IMG/VR virus record: IMGVR_UViG_3300035670_001276
Coordinates: 1-23,251 of that record
Length of the DNA stretch: 23,251 nt
From: a virus
Reading direction: 5' to 3' (one strand)
Shown here: positions 6,748 to 14,343 of the stretch, piece by piece
How positions within the stretch are numbered: position 1 is the first letter of the stretch
Layout of the letters: every line of letters begins with the position of its first letter
Notes under the pieces: model-generated
Database searches by the model: none
What the model saw: the letters and a program-made list of their open reading frames with translations, nothing else
Told to the model about the DNA's origin: nothing
Made by a program: the position numbers and the translations under genes

Positions 6748-7703
6748 ATATTCTTATCCAATGCGTTTAGTCCAGGATAACGATATCTCTGAATTGGATG
6801 CTCTAAATTGTAAGGATTCTGCCGCTTGAATTTACTACCAGCAATCCGGGAAAGAATTTTATTTACTTTAGCCACATCTGTAGGTTGTACATTTAATACA
6901 GTCATTGCATCATTAAATGAAAATCCTGTACTCATCAACGAACATAACTTCATCAATACAATATCCAATTCTAAATAACTGAATCCAAATTGATCTTCAT
7001 CACCTTTACTGATACCTAAACCATCTGTGGGAGTAGCAAACACAGTATCTGAAGGCACGCCATAAAATTCAGCCAACTTAGGAACTTCCCAACTCTTAAT
7101 CAAACTTTGAATAGGCGCAACATCACCAACATCACCATGTAGTGTCCAAAATCCAGTAGATAACTCACTGAAATTATCAGTGCTGCCAACTAGTCCACGA
7201 TGTAGGCTGGCTTGATTGTATAGAGTCATCATGCGTAATCTAACACGCAAGTTACCACGTCTGATAGTGTTTTCGGCTTTTGTAATTTCTGGATCTGAAG
7301 TTTGAACGGACTTCAATAATGCATCATAAGTTTCGGTTAAATCAATATGCTTATGCTCAATACGCAAGGCTTTACACGCATCAACACCACGATTAGTTTC
7401 TTCTTCTAATTGATGTATCGGCATAGTTACACCTATAACTCGCCAACCGGCAGATTTGAATAGCGCAGCAGTTAATGCGCTATCGACTCCACCACTCATG
7501 CCAATTACAGCCGTGCTAATTTTGTACTTATTAGCATATGCTATTAACCCACTTATTAAATTACGACCTGTTTCTTCTAGACTATTCTGATCACTATATG
7601 TTCCATCCTCAATAAGATCGGACAAACTAGAATCAAACCAGTCACTAAGTGGATATAATTTTTCCTGTCTACTATATTTTAATATGTCTTGTTTTATACT
7701 CAT
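6744..7703 (-). CDS. nadE: NAD+ synthetase
   Basis: A 319-aa NH3-dependent NAD synthetase. It has the PP-loop SGGVDS at residues 70-75, GSTDNFSELSTGFWTLHGDVGDVAPI in the central part (the usual ammonia/NaAD site region) and ATPTDGLGISKGDEDQFGFSY. It joins NaAD and ammonia using ATP to make NAD+. It leads an operon with the methyltransferase and glycosyltransferase-like genes. Phage NAD synthesis can support replication enzymes or offset NAD-depleting defences. Which applies here is not shown. Confidence 0.92.
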   Translation of the reverse strand: MSIKQDILKYSRQEKLYPLSDWFDSSLSDLIEDGTYSDQNSLEETGRNLISGLIAYANKYKISTAVIGMSGGVDSALTAALFKSAGWRVIGVTMPIHQLEEETNRGVDACKALRIEHKHIDLTETYDALLKSVQTSDPEITKAENTIRRGNLRVRLRMMTLYNQASLHRGLVGSTDNFSELSTGFWTLHGDVGDVAPIQSLIKSWEVPKLAEFYGVPSDTVFATPTDGLGISKGDEDQFGFSYLELDIVLMKLCSLMSTGFSFNDAMTVLNVQPTDVAKVNKILSRIAGSKFKRQNPYNLEHPIQRYRYPGLNALDKNI

Positions 7704-7725
7704 GTTATTAATTGATTAAAAATAC

Positions 7726-7755
7726 ATTATATTCTATAAAATATAAACGTGTCAA
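7726..7755 (-). promoter_or_regulatory. Promoter of the nadE operon
   Basis: TTGACA (7755-7750), an 18-nt spacer and TATAAT (7731-7726). It lies just after the terminator of the kinase gene. Confidence 0.8.
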
Positions 7756-7780
7756 TATTTATGGTTCAATATCTACAAAC

Positions 7781-7804
7781 AAAAAAAGACTCCGAAGAGT
7801 CTTT
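7781..7804 (-). terminator. Terminator with a UUCG loop after the kinase gene
   Basis: AAAGACTC-TTCG-GAGTCTTT followed by TTTTTG on the minus strand. It starts 3 nt after the stop of the kinase gene. Confidence 0.9.
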
Positions 7805-7806
7805 GT

Positions 7807-8274
7807 TTAAGTAAACCAAATTTCTTTAAAACCTTCTGCCTCAGTAGGCATTTCAAAATGATCAATCATACTAGAAACAACATGATCGGGAATGTTCTTT
7901 CCAGGACGATTATGCAATCTACGCATAAGTTCTTCATGTTCTGGAGTCCTGAACACCACTGCAATGTGATAATAGTCAGGCAACATATTGAATTTTTTCT
8001 TACGACTTTTTACATTTACAGAAGTTTGATCCCAGATAATATCACGTCCCACTTTACGAGCGGCAATTACTTCCTTACACATCAAATCTACAGCAGTAGG
8101 CATGAAATCTACAAACACTTCATTATAGGTTTTCCCTACTTCAGCCGCATGGCGTTCAACAAAGTCATCAGTGCTTACGATTACGCAGTCACTGATCCAG
8201 TCCTGAGACTTAATCCAGGTACTTTTACCAGACGCAGGAACACCGATTAATTGATAACATTTAGGCACGTTCAT
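7807..8274 (-). CDS. Polynucleotide kinase-type P-loop kinase
   Basis: A 155-aa kinase of the T4 Pnkp 5'-kinase type. Walker A GVPASGKS is at 11-18, STDDF (Asp 36/37, candidate general base) follows, and IWDQTSVNVKSRKKK plus RRLHNRPGK supply the Arg-rich lid. No phosphatase domain is fused. The ATG at 8274 lies inside the end of the Cys-phosphatase gene (14-nt overlap) after GAGAG, so the two are translationally coupled. 5'-phosphorylation of broken RNA would prepare ends for the RNA ligase at 1658-2737. The substrate is inferred from family and context. Confidence 0.82.
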   Translation of the reverse strand: MNVPKCYQLIGVPASGKSTWIKSQDWISDCVIVSTDDFVERHAAEVGKTYNEVFVDFMPTAVDLMCKEVIAARKVGRDIIWDQTSVNVKSRKKKFNMLPDYYHIAVVFRTPEHEELMRRLHNRPGKNIPDHVVSSMIDHFEMPTEAEGFKEIWFT

Positions 8275-8785
8275 CTCTCTCTTTTTGAATCATTATACCC
8301 ATTTTTGTTTTATCCGTCAACTTACCATTGATCATCATAGGTTCTTTACTTTTGTGAGGCATGTCTAGTGCTTTTAACAGTTTTTTCTTTACCAGTCGAT
8401 TAGGACATCTAAATGTTTCAGTGTCCTCAAACCCTAATTGAATTCCAACTTCTGCTACAGCACCACTACGAAAGATCCCAGCATAACAGTGTACCACAAC
8501 ATTCATATGACTTTCTAGTGCATGTACCAGCAATTTTGATATTTTCACCGCATCTACATCCGTAATAGCAAATTCGCCAAGATCGGTCATACTACCATCA
8601 CCCATGTTAGTCAGACCATCGTCTTCAATATCAAGGAATTCAAATTGATAAACTTCCTTGAACTTATGAATAGGTGTTGGGAATCCTTCGCCTGGATCCA
8701 TGATTTGAATCAGCATAGAATTAGGGCCAGGATCACGATGTCTGCCATCTGCTATATCTATTTTACTTACATTCTGTATCCACAT
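8261..8785 (-). CDS. Cysteine-dependent dual-specificity-type phosphatase
   Basis: A 174-aa protein with the CX5R signature VVHCYAGIFRSG: Cys100 and Arg106, with the P-loop Ser. An Asp in the preceding DLGEF/ITDVD region could be the general acid. Some enzymes of this fold act on RNA 5' phosphates (baculovirus BVP, PIR1). Coupling with a polynucleotide kinase and position behind a Ro-like gene suggest an RNA-end role, but a protein substrate is not excluded. The start at 8785 lacks a strong Shine-Dalgarno. Confidence 0.75.
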   Translation of the reverse strand: MWIQNVSKIDIADGRHRDPGPNSMLIQIMDPGEGFPTPIHKFKEVYQFEFLDIEDDGLTNMGDGSMTDLGEFAITDVDAVKISKLLVHALESHMNVVVHCYAGIFRSGAVAEVGIQLGFEDTETFRCPNRLVKKKLLKALDMPHKSKEPMMINGKLTDKTKMGIMIQKERDERA

Positions 8786-8802
8786 TTTTATTATCTTTCA
8801 AG

Positions 8803-8828
8803 TAAAAGAGGAGGTCATATTGACCTCC
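8803..8828 (-). terminator. Terminator/attenuator between Ro-like and phosphatase genes
   Basis: GGAGGTCA-ATA-TGACCTCC followed by TCTTTTAC on the minus strand. It could lower expression of the phosphatase-kinase pair relative to the Ro-like gene. Confidence 0.7.
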
Positions 8829-8847
8829 AAAATTTCATGCTGAGAAA

Positions 8848-10263
8848 TTAACAAGCATATCGGTCGGACATCACAGTCTTTAGAAGAATTCCAAAAGGAG
8901 TAAACTCCGCAGGATCAGCCTTCAACAAACTGGTCATGATACTTGGGCTAAACCCACTTACCAACGCCGCACCACTCTTGTCACTCTTAACAGGGACATT
9001 GTCCGAACTGTTAAGGTTCCAGAATACCACAGATGGCAATTCATACCCAGCAGCACGATACTTACGTTCGATCATCTCCATAGCACTGTCATCATGACGA
9101 ACACACTGATTGAACTGCATGTCCGAAAGAATCAACAGCATCTTTGGCATATCGCCTTGAGGAACATTGTTCTTCACTGCGGTGCTTAGGATCTTGTCAA
9201 AAGCAGCATGTAGGTTAGTACTCATACCCCACGAACTCTTGATCATTTGGTGAGCCTTCTGAACAACATTTCCCTTGAGGGTCAACAGTTCAGGACGATC
9301 ACTAAATGTCAAGAATGTACCATTGAAGGCACCCTTGTTCTTATCAGCCAAGTACAGACCAAGCGAAACACTAACGTCCAAACAAGTTACACTAGTGTTC
9401 TTCCCTGCTGGACAAACCATAGACCCACTTACATCAACTAGAGGCATGATGTTAGCATCACCAACATAGTTAGGCAATGCATCCCATTGTGCCACGATAT
9501 GGTCCAACTCAGTCTTGTTGAGATTAGTTGTTCCATATGCTCCAATCACACCCTTAAGAATGTCATGCGGGAAGATTGCTCCAGCATTTACCTTAACGGT
9601 AGGATCACCCTTGACCAACTTAGCCACATACTCCGCAAACTTTGGAGTATGACGGTTAAAAGCCTTCTTGTAGATACGAGAAGCCTGACTAGGTACATGA
9701 CTAAAGTTGATATTATCCCAATCGTTAGCACACATTTGTGATTCAACGACAGAGGTCAACCCAACAAGAGTCTTACGGTACTGCTTAGGAGTCATACCAA
9801 AGAAGTTGCGGATTTCAGACGCAACTGGTCCCTTGCGAGGAGTCCACTTTGCTGCCAGTCCGTTCTTTGCCTGGATATGTTCACCCAACAGAGTGAAGGC
9901 ACGATTCTTCATATCCTTGGTCTTGAAGACGAACAAGTCATCAAAACGACCAAGTTCAGGAACACGATTCATCAGCCGTGCTGCGGCAGAAGGATCAGTG
10001 GACTCTAGATGGGTTAGGATATCACGGAAGATCTGACGTTCGCCAGCGCCTTCCCTTACATCACGTGCCCATAGTGCGATACGTAGAGCAAGATCACGAT
10101 CTTGCACATACGCAGCGGTGAACGCTGGGATAACGTTCTTTCCGCGGCTTGCGCCTACATTGTAGAAAAAATCTACCAGTGCATTGCTGGTAGTCTTACG
10201 AGCCTTCATACCGTTAGCGGTACGTGCTTCTTGCTCTTGAATTGCGTTTACAAATGCGTTCAT
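8848..10263 (-). CDS. Ro60/TROVE-like (DUF2828-type) vWA RNA-binding protein
   Basis: A 471-aa protein. The N-terminal ~265 residues are all-helical, with DLALRIALWARDVREGAGERQIFRDIL near 57-82, a signature I associate with DUF2828, a family I regard as Ro60/TROVE-like. The C-terminal von Willebrand A domain has a MIDAS: DVSGS at 277-281, a Thr in STNLHAAFD and Asp in LILSDMQF. Ro proteins bind Y RNAs and misfolded RNAs on a helical ring closed by the vWA domain. Directly upstream are a strong promoter and two structured RNAs (10342-10468 and 10280-10331) sharing ends with six more elements in the tRNA array, the usual layout of bacterial Ro-Y loci. The DUF2828-to-TROVE link rests on memory and should be tested by profile search. 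No strong Shine-Dalgarno precedes the ATG. Confidence 0.78.
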   Translation of the reverse strand: MNAFVNAIQEQEARTANGMKARKTTSNALVDFFYNVGASRGKNVIPAFTAAYVQDRDLALRIALWARDVREGAGERQIFRDILTHLESTDPSAAARLMNRVPELGRFDDLFVFKTKDMKNRAFTLLGEHIQAKNGLAAKWTPRKGPVASEIRNFFGMTPKQYRKTLVGLTSVVESQMCANDWDNINFSHVPSQASRIYKKAFNRHTPKFAEYVAKLVKGDPTVKVNAGAIFPHDILKGVIGAYGTTNLNKTELDHIVAQWDALPNYVGDANIMPLVDVSGSMVCPAGKNTSVTCLDVSVSLGLYLADKNKGAFNGTFLTFSDRPELLTLKGNVVQKAHQMIKSSWGMSTNLHAAFDKILSTAVKNNVPQGDMPKMLLILSDMQFNQCVRHDDSAMEMIERKYRAAGYELPSVVFWNLNSSDNVPVKSDKSGAALVSGFSPSIMTSLLKADPAEFTPFGILLKTVMSDRYAC

Positions 10264-10279
10264 TTTTTGATTTTCTTTC

Positions 10280-10331
10280 TGAATGCGTTTTTTTCGATAT
10301 ACTTGAAAATTTATGTTGCTGTGAGCATTCT
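10280..10331 (-). ncRNA. Y-like family element F, in the Ro-like gene leader
   Basis: The element starts AGAATGC then TCACAGCAAC, matching the family consensus TAGRATRCTNACAGCAA. The 3' strand GCATTC restores six of the seven pairs. Inside, TTTTC pairs with GAAAA around a 9-nt loop that is not a canonical anticodon loop. It ends about 16 nt before the Ro-like start codon and could also act as a leader structure in that mRNA, allowing autoregulation by the protein. Confidence 0.7.
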
Positions 10332-10341
10332 AATGTAAAAC

Positions 10342-10468
10342 AGGTTAGTTGTCTACTTCTTTGTTTACAGTGAGAAATTAGAAACTCACCTCGTCCAAGA
10401 GTCGGGAGTTTGATGTCCCGACCTTCCCTAGACCACCTTAGTATTAAATGTGTTGCTGTGCCTAACCT
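10342..10468 (-). ncRNA. Y-like family element G (candidate Y RNA)
   Basis: The 127-nt RNA begins at the predicted transcription start. AGGTTAG (10468-10462) pairs with CTAACCT (10348-10342). GCACAGCAACA follows on the 5' side as in all family members. The interior folds into a long hairpin, GTCTAGGG + GTCGGGA closed by CATCAAAC, then TCCCGAC + TCTTGGAC, and a second hairpin GTGAG/CTCAC. The terminal helix differs at three positions from the array members yet still pairs fully. A competing pairing GAGAAATTA/TAATTTCTC exists. It resembles a dedicated Y RNA next to a Ro gene. Confidence 0.75.
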
Positions 10469-10479
10469 TTAATTTCTCT

Positions 10480-10507
10480 ATTATAGCGCAGATTTAATTA
10501 AAAACAA
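10480..10507 (-). promoter_or_regulatory. Promoter of the candidate Y RNA and Ro-like gene
   Basis: -35 TTGTTT (10507-10502), a 16-nt spacer, perfect -10 TATAAT (10485-10480). The expected start falls at about 10473-10470, just at the foot of the terminal helix of element G. Confidence 0.8.
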
Positions 10508-10520
10508 GTATTTTGTTATT

Positions 10521-10877
10521 TTAATCTGCATGACGAATCACATACATGACTCGCATTTTTGCTGGTTCAAAATACTTTGAAACAACAGATTTTGCTTCTT
10601 CGATATCAAATTCTTTACAACTAAAGATATCTACGTAAGCAGTGCCACCATGATCCATGAAGTGAGCACAAATATTACTCGTTGTGATTAATTGCATCAA
10701 ACTATAGCCCTGTTTTGGATCACCTGGCAATAGATGAGTAATGATAGGTTCACCAGCCTGAACCATATCTATTCGTTCAATAAGTTCTGCATTAAAATTG
10801 TAAATTGAATCACGGTCGGAAACATTGCTATTACAACCGCTACAATCTAACATAAGATGATAGCCCCAAAAATTCAT
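10521..10877 (-). CDS. S-adenosylmethionine decarboxylase-like protein
   Basis: A 118-aa protein of the short bacterial AdoMetDC (SpeH/SpeD) type. WGYHLMLDC opens the chain. ITTSNICAHFMDHGGTAYVDIFSC aligns with the self-cleavage and active-site region: the Ser of TTSN as pyruvoyl precursor, the His of CAHF and the Cys of FSC. The residue before the Ser is Thr rather than the usual Glu, so processing may be altered. It makes decarboxylated AdoMet for spermidine synthesis. The ATG at 10877 is chosen because AGAAGG sits 9 nt upstream and the previous stop is only 4 nt away. Confidence 0.82.
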   Translation of the reverse strand: MNFWGYHLMLDCSGCNSNVSDRDSIYNFNAELIERIDMVQAGEPIITHLLPGDPKQGYSLMQLITTSNICAHFMDHGGTAYVDIFSCKEFDIEEAKSVVSKYFEPAKMRVMYVIRHAD

Positions 10878-10881
10878 TATA

Positions 10882-11061
10882 TTATACCTTCTTTGAAAGA
10901 ACAACTGGTCTTAATGCATCACGACGCATTAGAACAATTCGTGGAGAATTAACTTTTTGAACTGGTAGATATTCCACGTTGTCAATGACACGGATATCAC
11001 GGGCATTTGGACAAACAAACTTTTCATTTGTAATGATATTTTCAAATGTTTTTTGCTTCAT
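10882..11061 (-). CDS. Hypothetical 59-aa protein
   Basis: The start at 11061 follows GGAG at a 9-nt spacing, and the stop lies 4 nt before the AdoMetDC start, so the two are coupled. The protein begins MKQKTFENIITNEKFVCPN and ends RPVVLSKKV. It looks like a small beta protein. No family is recognised. Confidence 0.72.
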   Translation of the reverse strand: MKQKTFENIITNEKFVCPNARDIRVIDNVEYLPVQKVNSPRIVLMRRDALRPVVLSKKV

Positions 11062-11085
11062 GATATTAACTCCAGTTTATAAATT

Positions 11086-11162
11086 TGGTGCGTGGAGTCG
11101 GACTCGAACCGACTGCCTACGGCTTATGAGGCCGTTGCCCATACCACTTGTGCTTCCCACGC
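11086..11162 (-). tRNA. tRNA with CAT anticodon (Met or lysidine-Ile2)
   Basis: Acceptor GCGTGGG/TCCACGC, A73, encoded CCA. The anticodon arm is ACGGC-CTCATAA-GCCGT and the T-loop TTCGAGT. It stands alone, with its own promoter. The presence of TilS in the window means one of the four CAT tRNAs may be Ile2; sequence alone does not decide which. Confidence 0.93.
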
Positions 11163-11188
11163 AATGTCTTTTATCAGAACATGGGTAT

Positions 11189-11217
11189 ATTGTAGCAGTG
11201 GTATGGATTTATGTCAA
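11189..11217 (-). promoter_or_regulatory. Promoter of the isolated CAT tRNA
   Basis: TTGACA (11217-11212), 17 nt, TACAAT (11194-11189). It lies between the 11227 gene stop and the tRNA. Confidence 0.87.
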
Positions 11218-11226
11218 GCGTTTTTG

Positions 11227-11769
11227 TTATTTTGCTGCTAGAGGATTATCTAGGGCTTTTTTGATCTTGCTGTCCACCTCTGAACGAATTGTTCGCAGTT
11301 CTCCAGTCATCTCTTTTTCTAACTTATTCATGTCTTTGTTGACTGACTTAACGGTTTCATCAACCTCACGTTGACTTTGTTTAGTGTATCTTTCTAAGTT
11401 TTCAACTACACCTTCTAATCGTCTAATGTCGGATTTCAAATCGTTCTTGATTTCGTTAGTGTAATCAGTGGATTGCATTACGGATGATTTCGTGCCTTCC
11501 ATTTGTTTTTGAAGAACACTTAACTTTTCATTTATTGAACTAAGATCAGGCGCAACATATTCCTGTATTGCCTGTTTCATGTTCATGTAGTCTTGATACA
11601 CCACGAAAGCGCCGTACAAAGCACCTATTATGGTACTTATCAGGGTAAACGCCGCTGTTACAGTAACTGCTGTAACTTTGATTCCAAATATTCTAAATTC
11701 TTTATTTTTAAGATCTTCAACTTCTTTTTCAAAGTTCTCCAATCCTTCTCCTAAGTCTTTGTCTGACAT
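11227..11769 (-). CDS. Membrane-anchored coiled-coil protein
   Basis: A 180-aa protein with a charged N-terminal ~28 residues, one transmembrane helix (about 33-58, VTAVTVTAAFTLISTIIGAL) and then a long heptad-rich region to the C-terminus. This topology suits an inner-membrane protein with a periplasmic or cytoplasmic coiled coil, such as a lysis or envelope factor, but no family is recognised. The second of two tandem ATGs (11769) has the best spacing from GGAG. It lies downstream of the two secreted proteins. Confidence 0.75.
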   Translation of the reverse strand: MSDKDLGEGLENFEKEVEDLKNKEFRIFGIKVTAVTVTAAFTLISTIIGALYGAFVVYQDYMNMKQAIQEYVAPDLSSINEKLSVLQKQMEGTKSSVMQSTDYTNEIKNDLKSDIRRLEGVVENLERYTKQSQREVDETVKSVNKDMNKLEKEMTGELRTIRSEVDSKIKKALDNPLAAK

Positions 11770-11781
11770 CATCAACTCCTT

Positions 11782-13377
11782 TTATCGTTCTAAATTATAT
11801 TGTTGCTCAATCATTCGTTGATGTGTTCTATCACTGGCACCGTTTAATAAACGTTGTGCCGATGTATTATCGACGTTCACTTGTTCCCTATATATTTCTT
11901 TCGGTGGATAAAATTGTGCATCACGCAGTTGTGTGGCTGTATATGCATTGAATCCATTTGGCACTTTTGCCAAATCACCGAAACTTGCACCTTCTCCCAA
12001 ATCTGATATCTGAGATGTAGTGTTTAGCGTATTAACTGCCACTGTTTCTATAGTATCAGTGGTCATTAACTGTGTAGTTGTCTGATTCATGGCCAATTGC
12101 CTAAATTGAGTAGACGAATTGTTATTTTCCATAACTTCAGTGCTTTGATTTGTGTCTATTGTACTTTTGCTGAATTGTAAACTTTCAAGTACAGAATAAT
12201 TAATGTTGTCTAATAGCGTAGTTGTCAATAATGACTCATTAATCAACACATTTTTTACTATATCTAGTAATCGTGGATTAATGCCTTTGCCAACTGGCAA
12301 TACTCTAGTAGATTTATCCGAAGATTTCACAACTTCTGGAATTCCACTAGCAACGGTGATTTCTCCAGTTGTTGACATCTCTACACCGCCAACGTCAGTT
12401 TTTGTTTCTATTACTGGGTCTTCAATTTGAATCGTGTTTGGCAACGAACTTACTGATACTTCTGCTTCCTGGCTTTTTGTTATTCTTTGTGCCATGGCTA
12501 CGGTATATCCAGGACACTGAGAACTGTATAATGCGTCCTTACTACAGTTTTGTTCTAAAATAGCAGAGGCATAACCAGGACATTGAACACTATATAATGG
12601 ATTTGAACCACAATTTTGATCTAATAATGCTTGTTCATAGCCTGGACAACTACTACTATACAGTTGATTAACTGAACATTGTTGATTTAAATATGCTGCT
12701 TCATAGCCTGGACAATTAACACTATATAGTGGATTTATTTCACATTGATTTATTGGATCTGAATAAAATCCAAAGTTATTGGCAGAATATGGTCCTCCTG
12801 GATGTCTAGCCCATTGAGTATATTCACCCGCTGAAATATCGCCAGTATAACCTATTGTAAATGGCTGATTGTTTATCTGTACGCTATCGTATCTAAATTG
12901 AAATGCGTTGGTATCCCACAGTTGAACTTCAAATGTGCTACGTTTTGACCTATCATTATATTCACTGACATCATACCATCCGAATATAGCAGAGTTTGAA
13001 TCTATTCTATAGAATGGACTACTTGATTCACTGTTATTGATCAAGTCTGTCCATAGCGGAAATAGTGCATAATTATAATTAGAGTTCAGTGTGTTTAATG
13101 GCGCACCATCATAGCCAGATATATTACCGTTCGTGAAACTGATAACGCCGTTATTTGACACCCACACTGAGTCAAACGTTTTGCCGAATAGAGTAAAGTT
13201 CCATCCCAGTGGGATATTGCCACTTACACTATCGTCGCCCAGATTCAGTGCTGACCCAGACGAGCGTATATCAATTAAAGCAATACTATTAGTGGTATTT
13301 GCTGGCGTCGTTAATTCAGTTGAATAAACGGGATAGCAAATCACTAACAACAGTGCTAATACCAAACGTTGTAGCAT
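11782..13377 (-). CDS. Large secreted protein with Cys-x-x-x-x-LYS-x-x-CPGY repeats
   Basis: A 531-aa protein. A signal peptide is evident (residues 1-19, cleavage near VYS-TE). Residues ~30-205 resemble the nidogen-like beta domain (WNFTLFGKTFDSVWVSNNGVISF). Residues ~211-300 hold four ~22-residue repeats with CPGY, each with two Cys. The C-terminal half is Ser/Thr/Asn-rich. It probably acts in the periplasm or outside the cell. Its 5' end overlaps the upstream secreted gene by 62 nt in another frame, so the pair is co-expressed. Confidence 0.78.
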   Translation of the reverse strand: MLQRLVLALLLVICYPVYSTELTTPANTTNSIALIDIRSSGSALNLGDDSVSGNIPLGWNFTLFGKTFDSVWVSNNGVISFTNGNISGYDGAPLNTLNSNYNYALFPLWTDLINNSESSSPFYRIDSNSAIFGWYDVSEYNDRSKRSTFEVQLWDTNAFQFRYDSVQINNQPFTIGYTGDISAGEYTQWARHPGGPYSANNFGFYSDPINQCEINPLYSVNCPGYEAAYLNQQCSVNQLYSSSCPGYEQALLDQNCGSNPLYSVQCPGYASAILEQNCSKDALYSSQCPGYTVAMAQRITKSQEAEVSVSSLPNTIQIEDPVIETKTDVGGVEMSTTGEITVASGIPEVVKSSDKSTRVLPVGKGINPRLLDIVKNVLINESLLTTTLLDNINYSVLESLQFSKSTIDTNQSTEVMENNNSSTQFRQLAMNQTTTQLMTTDTIETVAVNTLNTTSQISDLGEGASFGDLAKVPNGFNAYTATQLRDAQFYPPKEIYREQVNVDNTSAQRLLNGASDRTHQRMIEQQYNLER

Positions 13378-14086
13378 TTCCTTTGTCCTTATCTACTAGA
13401 GGTACTTTATCTGGATTAGCCTCCCATAATTGTTTGGCAGTTTCACCGATTTTGCCATCATATGGACATGGTGTTCCAGCAGATAACATCGCATCAAATA
13501 CTCTACGATCTTGACATAGTATGCTTACAGCGGCAACTTTCATGCCCATGTCATACATGGTTTTACTTAATTTAAGTCTCTCGCAATTTAAATCACGTTG
13601 TGTTCGGCCGGCACTTATACCTAAAATCTGTGTTTGCACTGCACCACTTACACCAACTGTACATAGATCAGCGTTACCACCACTCATCATACCAGGCGCA
13701 ATCGCAGTTGGAGGTGGTTGAACAATCTTTTGATTTATGTCACTAGTGCTAACATTATCATTTCTATTGATAGAGTTAACAGATTGATTGCTTATACTAG
13801 TATTGGTACTTGTATTGTTACTTACATTTATATTTGTATTAACATTCTCACTAGTAGTGTGACCATTATTTGTATTTACGTTAGTAGATGTGTTAATGTT
13901 TTCATTTCTATTAACACTATTTACTGTCGTATTATTAACATTTACGTTATTATTAGTATTGGTGCTATTTACAGTACTAGTTGATTGATTTACGGTATCT
14001 ACTTTTGAAGTAGAATCATAAACTGTTTGCGCCACAGACGTTGTTGAATAAATAGCAAACCCAATGCATATTATTGCTTTTTTCAT
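13316..14086 (-). CDS. Secreted Asn/Thr/Ser-rich low-complexity protein
   Basis: A 256-aa protein. Residues 1-19 form a signal peptide (KKAIICIGFAIYSTTSVAQ). Residues ~22-120 are an irregular low-complexity tract of N, T, S and V with recurring VNSVNRN/INRN units. The C-terminal ~130 residues are ordinary, with four Cys and an ILCQDRRVFDAMLSAG segment. It overlaps the downstream secreted gene. The ATG at 14086 follows GGAG at a 7-nt spacing. A structural or envelope role is possible. Confidence 0.78.
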   Translation of the reverse strand: MKKAIICIGFAIYSTTSVAQTVYDSTSKVDTVNQSTSTVNSTNTNNNVNVNNTTVNSVNRNENINTSTNVNTNNGHTTSENVNTNINVSNNTSTNTSISNQSVNSINRNDNVSTSDINQKIVQPPPTAIAPGMMSGGNADLCTVGVSGAVQTQILGISAGRTQRDLNCERLKLSKTMYDMGMKVAAVSILCQDRRVFDAMLSAGTPCPYDGKIGETAKQLWEANPDKVPLVDKDKGNATTFGISTVVSDLLSRLFN

Positions 14087-14156
14087 TGGAGTCTCCAGTT
14101 TATCAATAATATTTAGAGGTCTATATACTATCTGTTATATGCTACTAAATATCATT

Positions 14157-14318
14157 ATGAAAACATATAGAAATTTTACACCAGGTGGCTTATATTTTCA
14201 TTTATCGCTATGTGATGGAGTTTGTTGTGTATTAGTATATGATATAATTGATTGCGAGTTGAAGATTAGATATTTCAATAACAGTAATAAAGCATTACGA
14301 TTTATTAACAACCTATAA
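14157..14318 (+). CDS. Possible small plus-strand protein (53 aa)
   Basis: This is the only plausible plus-strand gene in the window. It begins MKTYRNFTPGGLYFHLSLCD and ends just before the bidirectional terminator at 14319-14343. No Shine-Dalgarno is seen; a TATACT-like -10 lies about 30 nt upstream. The neat stop-terminator spacing is the main support. Confidence 0.4.
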   Translation: MKTYRNFTPGGLYFHLSLCDGVCCVLVYDIIDCELKIRYFNNSNKALRFINNL

Positions 14319-14343
14319 AAAAACGGCCACTAGGGCCGTTTTT
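14319..14343 (-). terminator. Bidirectional terminator
   Basis: AAACGGCC-ACTAG-GGCCGTTT with A and T tracts on both sides. It ends the minus-strand gene at 14342 and would also end any plus-strand transcript from 14157. Confidence 0.88.

Noticed and set aside
13718-13984. Plus-strand frame in the Asn/Thr/Ser-rich region
   Set aside because: It is a low-complexity shadow of the minus-strand secreted protein gene.
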